Assembly (NCBI GenBank): GCA_934047225.1
Contig: OW204000.1
Location: forward strand, 12,914,001-12,978,000
Reading direction: 5' to 3'
Length of the DNA stretch: 64,000 nt
DNA from: Ypsolopha sequella
Taxonomy: Eukaryota > Arthropoda > Insecta > Lepidoptera > Ypsolophidae
Position 1 is the stretch's first letter. Every line of letters begins with the position of its first letter. This document shows positions 1 through 12,200 of this stretch, one piece after another. Below the pieces are notes generated by a model. The model saw only the letters and a program-made list of their open reading frames with translations. It searched no databases and had not been told where the DNA came from. Both the position numbers and the translations under genes were made by a program.

Positions 1-3000
1 ATTGCGATAAAGCAATTCTATCAGCTTGAGAGAAGACTATTGAAAGATCTGAAGCTAAAACCTCAGTATTCCTCTGTTATAGACGAATACAAACAACTCG
101 GTCATGCTGAAGTCGTACCTGCAGAAGAAGTAAATAAATCAGACGCAGTATACTTACCCCACCATGCTGTGATTCGAGAAGATAAAGATACAACAAAGGT
201 ACGCGTGGTATTCAATGCTTCGTGTAGAGGCACCAACGGTGTTTCTTTGAATGATGATCTGTTAGTTGGTCCAAAACTACAGCATGATTTGCGTCATATA
301 ATAATGCGATGGCGTACTCATCCTATTTGTTTGATATCAGACATAGTAAAAATGTATCGACAGGTGAAGGTAACAGGTTTCGATGCAGATTTTCAACGTT
401 TTGTTTGGCGTGAACAAGACACTGAAAACCCGAAAGAAGAACTTCAACATTATAAGCTTTCAAGGTTAACATTTGGAACTGCTTCCGCACCTTACCTGGC
501 TGTACGAACTCTACATCAAGTCGCTTACGATGATGGACAAGAGTTCCCAGCAGCTGCTAAAATCATCCTAAAAGAATTTTACATGGACGATCTTATGACG
601 GGCTGTAGCTCTGTTGAAGAAGGTAAGCAAATTTATGCAGAAATCACAGAATTACTAAAGAAAGGAGGTTTCGAACTACAGAAATGGAGCAGTAATAGTG
701 AAGAATTACTTAAAGAAATAGATGAAAAGAATACAGAAAAAGAAGGAACCTTGAAATTAAAAACAGATGAAGTATTTAAAATTCTAGGACTTACCTGGAA
801 CCGAAAAACCGACGAGTTTGAGTACGCAGTACAACTTCCACCTCTTACCTCACCAGTAACCAAACGAAAAGTATTATCCGATATTTCACGGTTATTTGAC
901 CCCCTCGGATGGCTGGCGCCAGTGATAATCTCAGCTAAAGTCTTCATACAGACGTTATGGCTATCAGGAATTGAGTGGGATGACGAGCTTCCCCCAAAAT
1001 TGCTGAAGGACTGGCTAAAGTATAGAGCGGATTTAAATAAATTAACCAAATTCAGCCTACCACGTTGGATTCATACGCGCAAAGATGATGAACTTCAGGA
1101 GTTACACGGTTTTTGCGACGCATCAAATAAAGCTTACGCTGCAGTAGTCTACCTACGCGTCATAGACAACCAAGGGAAGGTTCATGTTTCATTGATTGCT
1201 TCCAAAACAAAAGTAGCTCCTATCAAACAGATCTCTACCCCAAAGTTGGAACTCTGTGGAGCCGTATTGCTTACAAGGTTACTGATTGAAGTCTCTAAAG
1301 TCATGAATCTTGACAAACACACCATTCAGGCATGGACAGATTCGCAAGTGGTTCTTGCATGGCTGAAAGGTCATATATCCCGATGGAAGACGTTTGTTGC
1401 AAATCGTGTGTCCGAAATCATCACCTCGCTGGAACCTCAGCAATGGTCACACGTTTCTACAAAAGACAACCCTGCCGATTGCGCATCTCGAGGCATGCCT
1501 AACAAGGATGAAAGATTTTGGAAGGAGGGTCCAATGTGGCTGAAAGAAAAGAAAATTGATTATAAAAAAGAAAAAATTGAAGAAACACATTTAGAAGAGA
1601 AAAAGAACAAGATTTGTTTTATAAATACCTGTAATAAGGAAGAATCAGATCCAGCTGAAGAGATTATTTCTAGGTTTTCGTCTCTAAGAAGACTTATACG
1701 TGTTGTTGTTATCTGCAAAAGATTGGCTAAACGTGCTAAAAAAGAGAATTTAGACGATATAAAAATTTGGCACACCAGCATTGAAATCAAGGAAAGCTTA
1801 AAAACATGTATAAAAATATGTCAAGAAAGATATTTTCACGAAAAACTGGAAGACCTAAAAAAGAAAAAAGATATTAGTAATAAAAGTAAACTTACCTCAC
1901 TGAATCCTGTTGTCGATGAAGACGGGATACTAAGAGTCGGTGGCAGACTAGAACATGCTTCAATCACTGAAGAGATGAAGCATCCAATCATACTTCCACG
2001 TATGTCACACTTCACGAATTTAATCATTGCTGATGCTCACGATAAAACATTACACGGCGGTCCACAATTGATGTTAAACTATTTACGATCCAAATATTGG
2101 ATAGTCGGGGCAAAGGAGCTAGTAAAGCTCTTCGTTCGCAAATGCGTACATTGTGTACGACATTCAGCCCGAATCAGACATCAATTGATGGGACAGTTAC
2201 CGACAGTAAGAGCAAGTGCAAGTCGACCTTTCTTGAGAAGTGGAGTTGATTATGCGGGCCCTATCAATATCAGAACCTCAAAGGGTAGAGGTAATCACTC
2301 ATATAAGGGATATATTTGCTTATTTATTTGTATGGCAACGCGCGCGATCCACCTCGAAGCAGTAAGTGATCTTACATCTCAAGGATTCATAGCTGCTTTC
2401 AAACGTTTTGTGGCTCGCCGTGGTCACTGTGCAGACGTATATAGTGACAATGGAACAAACTTTGTGGATGCTGCACGTGAATTAAAGACCCTTTTTATTG
2501 AAGAAAGATCGACTATAGCAATAGAAATTGCTGATCAACTCGCTACGAATGGTACCACGTGGCACTTTATCCCAACTCATTCTCCGAACTTTGGCGGCTG
2601 TGGGAAGCCGGTATCAAAGCAACAAAGTACCATTTAAAGCGTGTTATTGGAACTTCGACATTGACATTCGAAGAAATGACAACATTGTTATAGCAGATAG
2701 AGGCTTGTCTCAATTCAAGGCCTATTTCAAAAATCACTGACAATCCTGGTGATCCAACTCCATTAACACCAGGATATTTCTTAATAGGTGAACCTCTGGT
2801 TTTAGTACCTGACTTGAATTACGATACGGCAAACGTTTCTAGTCTCAGGAGATGGCAACTCACACAAAAGATGACTCAGGACTTTTGGCGTCGTTGGTCA
2901 CGGGAATACTTGACTCAGTTTCACCATCGTTACAAGTGGACCCACAAAACTCCCGAACCCGAAATTGGAGACGTGGTGCTAGTAATGGAAGATGATCTTC

Positions 3001-3143
3001 CCCCAGCCAGATGGCTGTACGGTGTTATCGTAGGCAAGCATCCTGGATTGGATGGAATTACTAGAGTGGTCAGTTTGAAATGTAACAATAATACCATTAA
3101 ACGACCAGTATGTAAGTTGTGTTTTTTACCTAGTGATTCCTAA
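1..3143 (+). pseudogene. BEL/Pao retrotransposon pol, 5' end outside window
   Basis: The reading frame is already open at base 1, so the element starts left of the window. Domains in order: reverse transcriptase with a YMDD catalytic box at 580-591 and an LTFG motif near 462-479; RNase H beginning near LHGFCDAS at about 1100; integrase with an H..C..C zinc-binding region (about 2040-2160) and the DDE residues in GVDYAGP (about 2245) and YSDNGTNF (about 2440). The C-terminal KEDDLPP-like tail (MEDDLPPARW here, about 2990) is the usual end of BEL integrases. Two breaks disable it: a one-base frameshift near 2598-2605, which makes the long frame stop at 2637, and an in-frame TAG at about 2693. 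After those the frame continues to 3143. Family assignment is firm; this copy cannot make a full Pol. Confidence 0.93.
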
Positions 3144-3839
3144 TAGAACTTAGTTATTGTTTTGTGTATTTTATTTGATTATAAGTTATTTTCTGATGTG
3201 ATCACTAACATTGGTTACCGTTAAGTTATGTTAAGTTAACAAGTTATTATTTTTGTTTCTAAATATTGTACTACTCGGATTTATCGATTTGTGTGAACTA
3301 ACCAATATATCACGTGAGCTTTCACTTTGTTTTGTTTAATAAGTTGTGACATTATGTAATGACATAGTCAGGAAAATGTTGAAATTTTTCCTTGGTGGGC
3401 AGAATGTCTAATCTGTCAAGACCCCATTATTAGTTTGGAGTTCAGTTTTGTATTATATAAGTTTTTGTTCACCTCAGTCACCAACTAGATGGCGTTGTGG
3501 GTATTCTACATCGCGATATCGATTGTTCTTTAACATTACCAGTAGTCATTCCGAGTATCATTTGCAAACCAACCATTTCAACCTATTCAACCTATCAATA
3601 CACCTGATATTATAAGGTTCATTATCACACGGTGTTTCATTTGGGACAATTGTTCACTACTCGTATTTTAAAGTGTCACCATCTCGATAAAAAAATTGAT
3701 AAAATTAAATAAGTAAAATTTTAGTTGTGAGCGCTTGCAGCGACACATAAACCTTTTTATGGTTTCCGTTAGCTGTATAAGTTTTATAATATTGTATATT
3801 TTTTCTTGTATTTACTCAATAAACGCATTAAAAAAAAAA
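3144..3839 (+). repeat. 3' end of the BEL element, probable 3' LTR
   Basis: Noncoding AT-rich sequence follows the pol stop. A purine-rich stretch before TGTCTAATC at about 3405 could be the polypurine tract and LTR start. An AATAAA at 3818-3823 is followed six bases later by ten A residues (3830-3839). I cannot prove the LTR limits because the 5' LTR is outside the window. Confidence 0.45.
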
Positions 3840-4494
3840 GGAAATTTAGAAAACCCTTGCACTTGTTTCACAGATTAATTTCACAACTACAGATCGGTTT
3901 CGGTTATTACACAACTTTCGAGGGATTCAGGGATAATAGTATAATATTAAGTGTCAATTTTCCGTATTTGTTACAAAACATTAAGATATACTATAACATA
4001 TATAAAACGTCTTTTAGAATTTTTTGATTTAATTGTTCTAACTTCACTCTTAAGAAAAATCCAATTGTTTTGAAGCTACCATCATTAAAATGCGTTTAAT
4101 CAAATAGAGAACTATTGTTATACTCAATATTTTGTAACAAATACAGAGAATTGATGCTTAATAAGACGAGCCATAACCGATGTACACAATGGTCATGTCT
4201 ACAAGTATAATTATAATCGCAAGTATAGATTATATAATATAAAAAGGTTTTAAGGCCTGGGTGTTTATATTACGAAGCTGTGTGATTTAGTACTTTTGCT
4301 GCTCGCTTGCGTATCCTTTTAATATTGTTTACGGTAAAATGGAAACACTTAAACACCTTCCGGTGTCTTGTCTGAGGTCCGTCTGTCATACATATTTGAC
4401 ATATTAGAACCGGGACCTCTGGGAGAATAGCAAAACATAACAAAATCTTCGTCTAAAAAAAATGTTTTGCATATCATATCGTATTTCCATGAAG
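3840..4494. other. AT-rich DNA without recognisable gene
   Basis: No ORF with family similarity, no splice-flanked exon and no clear repeat. The missing last ENOX exon, expected downstream of 6144 on the minus strand, was looked for here and not found. Confidence 0.4.
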
Positions 4495-4599
4495 ATTTCT
4501 ATCGCTATCGCTTTCAAATGTATCGTGACTGGCTAAAAATTATTAGTGATATCACTTCTAGCCAATCACGATACATTTGAAAGCGATAGCGACAGAAAT
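4495..4599. mobile_element. short foldback element (hairpin)
   Basis: Two arms of about 40 bases are near-perfect inverted repeats (the left arm holds CGCTATCGCTTTCAAATG, the right arm its complement), separated by about 23 bases. The structure is that of a small foldback MITE. No coding capacity. Confidence 0.7.
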
Positions 4600-4622
4600 T
4601 TAAGTTAGACAACAAGGGGGCA

Positions 4623-6067
4623 GAGGGCCTATTATGTATCCTCAGTTGCCATCTGGACTGGGTGTCTATCATCAAAAACATAGATATGCTATCGAATTCC
4701 AATTGTCTAAGGATATGTTTGGGTGTTTCTTAAAAATTTTTGTAGTTTTTGTGTCCATTTCACAATAGTTTTACTAAAACGCCTATAGATTGTGAAGTCC
4801 GCCTTCCCTAATATCAAGTTTATCTTATTGCTTTGCTATGAATTGAACTTAAAAGTGATTTATTCTTAAAATATTTAATCCATTATTCTTATATTTAAAA
4901 ACGGCCTTGTCTACACAAATATTTTTTCTACCATATTTTTGTTACGATTTTGTAACACTGATATAACGTTAAAAAAGAATAATTCATATTTTTTGCTTCA
5001 TGGCAACACAGGAAGTTGAATATCCCTAAACAGTTGACATAAGTGTCAAGCAGCAGCTATTTTGTTTACGGCTGTTGTGAGTTGAAGATTGCGTGAACAG
5101 AAAAAAAGTTGGAAATTATTTTTGTCACAAGGTTTTACAGGAACAGGTGAGAAGTATTTTTTGTTTGTTTTGCCAAGCAAGAAGAACTTTGCATAGAGAT
5201 CATGTGTATTCCATTAACTTCTTTCCATTCCTCACATGTGATGAGCAGCAAATATTTTGAGGTTAGGAAAACGTGATTTTAGATTTATTTTTGTAACTTT
5301 CTTTTGTAACGTAACAAAATTATACAATAAAGTCGTGGTTACATTGAAATCGTATAGTAAGTGTGTTTGTTTGTGTGTGTGACTTTTTTGTTCCCGCGGA
5401 CCCTGTTTTGGTTTTTTTTTGTACAGGAAAAGTCGGTATTATCGGTGATATCCTTTCCACTTTAAAAGTTGGCTTTGCTAAAAGTTGCATTTTGGGCGTA
5501 TATATAATCAATTCTTAATATTTTATTACAAATCCGGAGACTCGACTCTTAATAGTTGACTACGTAGAATTCGTTAGGTTTCTTTAAAAAAATCATTAAG
5601 GTTTTCTGTTAATTAATAGAATGTTACTGTAATTTGCTCAATATTATCATTAGATTTGATTTTTTTCAATGAATGTTTAATCTTTCTTTCAAAATTTCAT
5701 TACATGGAATAAATAATTTTCCTTACATAAATTATTTTTTATAACAACCCGTTATTTTACATTAAATTTTATTCCGTTAAACAACGATTCAACACAAGTA
5801 AAGTCGTGGACTTGAGGATATATAGCGTAGCGATGATGAACGAACCCTTATAATTTTTTTTGTTACATTTTTGTAACGTTTTATTTTTGTTACAATTTTG
5901 TTACCTACAAAAATTTTGAGAACAAACCGTTTACACTTGAAGTGACGACACAGTTCGTAAATAGTTCAATACCCATTAACGGCAATTTTGAAAGTTCCGT
6001 TTTTAGCTATGATTTTGATGATAGGCACCTAGTCCAGTTGGCAACTAAAGATACATAATAGAAGGGC
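4623..6067. mobile_element. TIR element at the left edge of the duplicated block
   Basis: About 75-bp terminal inverted repeats: the left end contains TATGTATCCTCAGTTGCC and the right end the complement of a near-identical string (CAGTTGGCAACTAAAGATAC at about 6038). The interior is AT-rich without an ORF of known family. From about 4997 rightward it is nearly identical to the element at 57715-58876, but the first ~370 bases are not: the left TIR is about 15% diverged and some 300 bases are missing in the other copy. It lies about 65 bases downstream of an ENOX exon. Confidence 0.65.
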
Positions 6068-6143
6068 ATAAAGTGCTACATCAGAAAAATGGCACACAAA
6101 ACATTTAAAACGTCATGAGATAAAAAGTGAGATCAATGCAAAC

Positions 6144-6290
6144 CTGCAAGAAAGCCGACATGACTCCAATAAGCTTGGCTTCTCCGCAGCCAGCCTCGAC
6201 AGCTTCCTTGATGTGCACCTTAGAGTCGAGGTCGTCCGGCAGGGGTGGGGGAGGCGGCGGCTTCACTATCGGTTGTTGCGGCAGTGGCGG
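6144..6290 (-). CDS. ENOX exon: polyproline and start of C-terminal region (copy 1)
   Basis: Acceptor CGTTTCCAG, donor GTTTGC; 147 bases, 49 codons, phase 0. Encodes a proline-rich stretch (VKPPPPPPLPDDL) then EAKLIGVMSAFLQ, matching EALLIGIISTFLH at the start of the ENOX C-terminal region. The following exon is not in the window. The same exon occurs again at 58953-59099 with a single synonymous difference. Confidence 0.9.
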
Positions 6291-9200
6291 CTGGAAACGA
6301 CCAAGAGTCAATTGGCATAGATTTAATTATGATAAGGTGTGTTAATTCGAAAACCATTTGAAAATTTAGGTTTAATAAGCCGTATTTTCGAAGCTTTGGT
6401 CTAAAAAACCTCATGATGATGAATATCTTTACGCAAAGGCTGCAACTTCCATTTGCCTTCGTGTGACGTCACTTGAGTAATGGCTGTTTAGAAATGTGTT
6501 CTTTGCTATCAAGATAAATTTATAATAATTTGCTTCCGACTAATTTGACAGTTAGATGACAGATGAGTAGACAGACAGAGACAGACCACTTTTTTTTATA
6601 AGCAATCACACATCACAATCAGTGAAATGTCTAAAATTCTCAAGTGACAAGGTCATTGGACAATTCTTTAAAAAATCATGAAAAATAATGGTTAATTTAT
6701 ATACCAAAATAATGAAAACTATGTAAGTACTAAAATGGCGTATATTACCTGAAAAAAAATTTTTTTTTTTTTTTTAATTAAGCTACGGGAATTAACTACT
6801 TTCCTGTAGACCACAAAACGATTTTCTACGTCCACACGTATATCTTGCCGACGGCGTTTTAAGAGGATGGCCTACCCTAACTTTTTTTATTACCCGTTCA
6901 GCACACAAGTCCAATGGCAAAGACCTTATTTGCTTTTGATAGAGGCGATTACATGTTGGCTCATTGGCCTCTTTTTCTTGAAACAACAAATTGGTGTGTT
7001 TTTAGGTAATACTGGAATATTTTGTAGGGAAAAATAAATTGGATTTAAGTAGAATCCCTTCATGTTTCTGTTACCTATTTTATAAAAAAAAAACAAGTTG
7101 ATCTCTTAACCGCGTTCTTGAAACGAACATTTGAAAACAAAAAAAAAGAGGGTGGAAAACATTTTTCTTTTGACCAAAGTATAAATCCTAATACATTGTT
7201 TATAAGTAGAATCCCTAGATAAAATATCAATAAACCAAATATATATTTTTTCAGTACACGAATAGTCCGAATTTCTTCAAACGAATCCTCTAAAGTCTGG
7301 CATTGTTCATGCTCTAGGCCAGCGTTTCTTAACCTTTTTTGTCCACGGACCCCTTAGGGAATCAAGCACAATTTTAAGGACCCCCTTAATAAAAAAGTAG
7401 CAATAAATTTCGGACCATTTATTTTAGTTCTACAAATTACAAAAAAATATACTTTTGCGTATAAAATACGTTAATGAAAAGGTTGGTGCTGCTTTCTTGA
7501 AACTAAATTAGTGATATTTGGGTTTATATTACTACTGAGATTATAATCTAGTAATAGCTTAATCTATTACTAGATTAGGCTGCGGACCCCCATACATATG
7601 TTCGCGGACCACAAGTTAAGAAACGCTGCTCTAGGCTCATGTACAGTCTTAACAAAAATAATGAGATTTTTAAATGGGTTTATACGTAGCGGAGCCCCTG
7701 CAGCCAGGATGATGAAACCAATGAGACGTATAGCGTAGTCCTTTCAATGCACCTAACGAGTTCAGTGGTAAGGGGCTTCAGTAAGCTAAAGTGGCAGCTC
7801 GATTTGTGACACAGAGATTGCTTAACCGCTAAATAAGGGCTGCTGTAAAATTTCGGTTTGACGTCATAACGTTGAATTACGGTAGCCGATTGCAACGCAA
7901 GGCAGAAAGGGTTACGGTACCGATGTTCAATAACGGCTACCGAATTTTTGCCTTGGCTTCGGCTCGTTTCTTTGTAGACGCAGCCGCGCGCATACGCGGT
8001 TTCGGCATTATTTGTGACACGCGCCCGCCCGCAGCCATTGTAGACTTCTAGGAGTGAGTAGGGCTGCCAACTTACAAAATTGGCCGGCCCGGAGAATTCG
8101 AAAAAAAAACTAAATTTTTATGAAATAATTATAGGTAAGTATCATCTATTTACCTAAGTTAAATTAAAAGGACGAAGTCGCCTGATTTCGGCTACCGAAA
8201 CAGATAACCAGTTAAATAAGAGTTAGAAGGATTTCGGTTCTATTAACCTGTACCGAAATTCGTACACAGTGATTAACCGTTTCAACGGTACTGTACACGC
8301 TAGTTACATGAAATGCAGAGCAGACGGGATTTGAGGATATGAGCAGACAGGATAAGAGTGTGAGAGAAACGTGAGTGAACTAACCTTTGTTCTGGATGGT
8401 TCTGGATGGTTGCTTTGCAGTGGCGTGCAGTCCATACAGACAAAAAGACACTGTCTACCCTGACAAATACACATCATTTACGCATTTTTACGCATATCGT
8501 AAAAAAAAAGTGTAGCCACACCGACCGCCATCTATTGTCATTAGCGGGAACTGCGAGTCTCAGTTCACAGCTGCGATTCGCTCGCTCACTCCAGCCATAG
8601 ATAAAGTATCTATGCTCGAGCATTCCGAAATAGAATTACATCGCTAAAATCGATTACGAAAGACTATGAAGTGAATGGCTTATGATTCGTTGTAATTCAA
8701 TATCGGACCAGCCATCGCGGAATGGTGGCTACCGGCCAGTACCGGCTTTTATGTGTGGGTCATTATTCCAACAGTATCTTTGTTGTGTGCGTTACTGTAA
8801 GTACATGGCACACAAATGCAAAAGCTTTTGCTTGTTTGCGTGCGACATGTATGCGAAAACTCTGCAAAAAGACGACGTCTTTTTAGTTTTACGACATTCA
8901 CCGAAAATTACCGAAGTCTTACGAAGCCGCCTTAGCAGCTGAGCCGGCGCCATCCATTATTGTTTTGCGTTCGTTCGTTACGCAAATTGATGACAAGCAG
9001 TATAAATAAAATAAAATTGGGTCTAAAAATTGCAAAAAATGGCAAGTGGTGGTAGTAACTACTGTGAAAGTTGTGCTGGGAATGTGTGTGTGCAAAAATT
9101 AAGAAATGGTACGTTTTCAAAACTGTGTTATGCTGAAAAAAAAGAAGTAATCGAGAAAAGCCGCTTCGTACCGGATTCAAATAAAAGGTAAAGCAACTAG

Positions 9201-12200
9201 AAAATTCAATCCAAAACAATATGAAACATTTAATTGGCTGACAGGTTGTAAACATACTAATCGACTGTTTTGTTTCTTCTGCTTGTTATGTTCAAATAAC
9301 CAAACTGTTTGGAACGATGCCGCTTAGCTATATTTACTTGCGTCTATTTTGGGAAATCCTCGAAAAACGACAAAAAAAAATTGATGTCCCTCAACTTATC
9401 TCTAAAATTGGTTGATCGAAAAATAAAAAAAAATCATGGTAATATGTGCTTACGTAAAGATTACAGGAATAATATAGCAGTTTAGAAATTCACGAAAACA
9501 AAATTACATTTTTCATCCACGATACGGAACCTTAGGTACGCGAGTCTGACTCGCACTTGACCGGTTTTTATGTCTACCCTGTGTAAAAACTCTGTGCACG
9601 CCACTGTTTCTTTGAGCCGGCGAATGCGCCGCGTGGCATCCCTTCTTGTTGGGCTGATCGAGCTGGTCTTCATTTCATTGGAGCGGAGGCAGGTCATCCT
9701 CTTTGATGAGGACCAGTTCGCCCACTTGAGGAGGGGAAGAAGGGGAGAGCCATTTGGAGCGGGTTTGCAGGGTATGGAGGTAGGATCTGGACCAGAGAGT
9801 CCAAAAGCGCTGAGAGAGCGCTTGAATGAGTTGAAAGCGTTTAAGAGCAGATATGGGTCTGTCGTCAAAAGACTGCTCAGGTAGAGCGGTGAGCGGACGA
9901 CCAATAATGAAATGTCCGGCCGTGAGAGGTTCAAAGTCCGTAGGGTCGGATGAAATTGGGCAGAGGGGTCTTGAGTTGAGTACAGCCTCAATTCGAGCCA
10001 AAAGGGTAGAGAATTCCTCAAAAGTGAGGTGCTGTTCACCTATCACGCGATAAAGTAGTTGCTTGGTGGATTTTACGTTTATTTCGTGCAGAGCGCCGAA
10101 CCAAGGCCCTTTAGGCGGGTTCAGTAACCAAGTAATGTGCTGATTCGCGAGCTTGTGAGTGATTGCATCATTGTTTGACCTGAGGAAGTTCTGAACTTCA
10201 ATGAGCTGATTTCTAGCACCTACATAGTTTGTGCCGCAGTCTGAGCGAATGAGAACTGGAGTACCGCGACGTGAGATAAAACGTTGCAATGCCGCAAAGA
10301 ACGCTTCCGTTGTGAGTGCAGAGACTGGTTCCAAATGAACCGCCTTTGTTGCGAGGCAAACGAAAATACAAAAGTACGCCTTTATGAGTTTCGCGTTCCG
10401 CAACGTGCTGGATTTAACGAAGAAGTAGCCAGCAAAGTCCATCGTGACGTGACTAAAAACTGGCTGAGGAGTAACTCTGTCTACTGGAAGATCAGCCATG
10501 AGCGGAGCCTTAGGCTGAGCGCGGCACCGGAAACAACTAATACATTTAAACACGCGGTGTCTAATAATACGACGAGCGGACAGAATCCAGTACTGCTGGC
10601 GTAATATGGCGTGTAATGTGTCAGCTCCAGGGTGGCAGTGTATTTTGTGATAATGGTCTATGATGAGATCTACGAGCGGACTTGAGCTGGGTAGAATGAG
10701 TGGGTGTTGAGCATCATACCTAATTGACGCGTGAGAGAGACGACCACCGACTCTCAAGAGGCCGTCCTTTATGAAGGGCGAGAGGCGCTGGAGCCGAACG
10801 GGACAAACCTTATCAGTCTGGATACGATTAATGTCTTCAGCAAACTCATTGTGCTGAACAGAGCGGACCCAGTGCAACAGAGCGTCCCTGCGTTCATTAG
10901 CTGTCAACGGACCAGAGCGCCGTGCATCTGGGCTGTGCCGACAATTGAATATGAACCTTTGAATACAAGCCGTCACTCCAACGAGCTTGTCAAGTGAGCT
11001 GTAGCGAGTGAGCAAGTTCAGATCGATATCTGGGACTGCTATGTGTGCTGTTACCTTTTTGGGTTTAAGGCCTGGGAGAGCATGATGGCCTAGAGCGGGT
11101 GGCATCTTGGGCCAAGTGCAGGTAGGTTCTTTGAGCCAACTGGGTGACCACCAAAGGTCATGAAGTGAGAGAGACTGGGCAGACATGCCTCTGCTTGCAC
11201 AGTCAGCAGGGTTGAGGTTCGTGGGCACATGCCTCCACGTATTGCTAGTTGAAGTAGCTGTGATCTTAGCCACTCGATTGGCCTCGAAAGTCTGTAATCG
11301 GTGAGGTGGGGTATTGAGCCATGCCAACACTATTGTGCTATCTGACCAGCATGTGTGTGTTTGAATGGCTATATGAGCTGACAGTTGGGCCGACACTCGA
11401 GTCATGAGCTGAGATAAAAGAGTCGCGGCTGACAACTCCAATTTCGGGATTGAGAGGCGAGTCTTGATGGGTGCGACCTTGGACTTGCCAATGATTAGGT
11501 GTACATTGACATGTCCAGTGGTATTGCGCTCATGAAGGTAGATAACGGCACCAAAGCCAGCCTCTGATGCGTCCGCGAACCCGTGAAGTGAGTAAGTAGA
11601 CGTGGGCTTATACATACAAATGTGTCGAGGTAAACGGAGGTTTGAGAACTGAGGAAGATCCTCTGAAATGTGTTGCCACTCTGTGTGGACTTCTTCAGAG
11701 ATAGGCTCATCCCATCCTATTTTCAGAAGCCAAAGCTTCTGCAGAAGAATCTTTGCGCGGAAGATGACTGGAGTAACCCAGCCATTGGGGTCATAGAGAG
11801 ACGCTACTGTACTGAGAATGGAGCGCTTTGTGACTTGAGCATGAGTGGGCAGAGAAATGCGACAAGTGAACTCATCAGTTTGAGGAATCCACTGTATTCC
11901 CAGAACCTTAATGGAATTAGAGTCGGGACTGAAGTCAAAGTCCTTGGGCATGTCGCACTGGTCATCTGGGAACCGTTCAAGGAGCTGGGGCGAGTTGGAG
12001 GTCCATTTACTGAGCTGGAAGCCACCTAGGGCGAGTAACTCGATCAGATCGTTTTGGAGCGACTGAGCAGATTCCACAGAATCTGCACCTGAGAGAATGT
12101 CGTCCACAAATATTGATTTGCGGAGGACCTGAGCAGCGTGGGGGTAGCGATGACCTTCGTCATCAGCCAATGGAGTAAAGTGCGGATGGCATGGTATGGG

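Noticed and set aside
633..1049. Ser/Phe-rich minus-strand frame of 138 codons
   Set aside because: Antisense of BEL reverse transcriptase and RNase H.
6127..6345. Gly-rich plus-strand frame (and its copy at 58936-59124)
   Set aside because: Antisense shadow of the polyproline ENOX exon, which has correct splice sites and family similarity.
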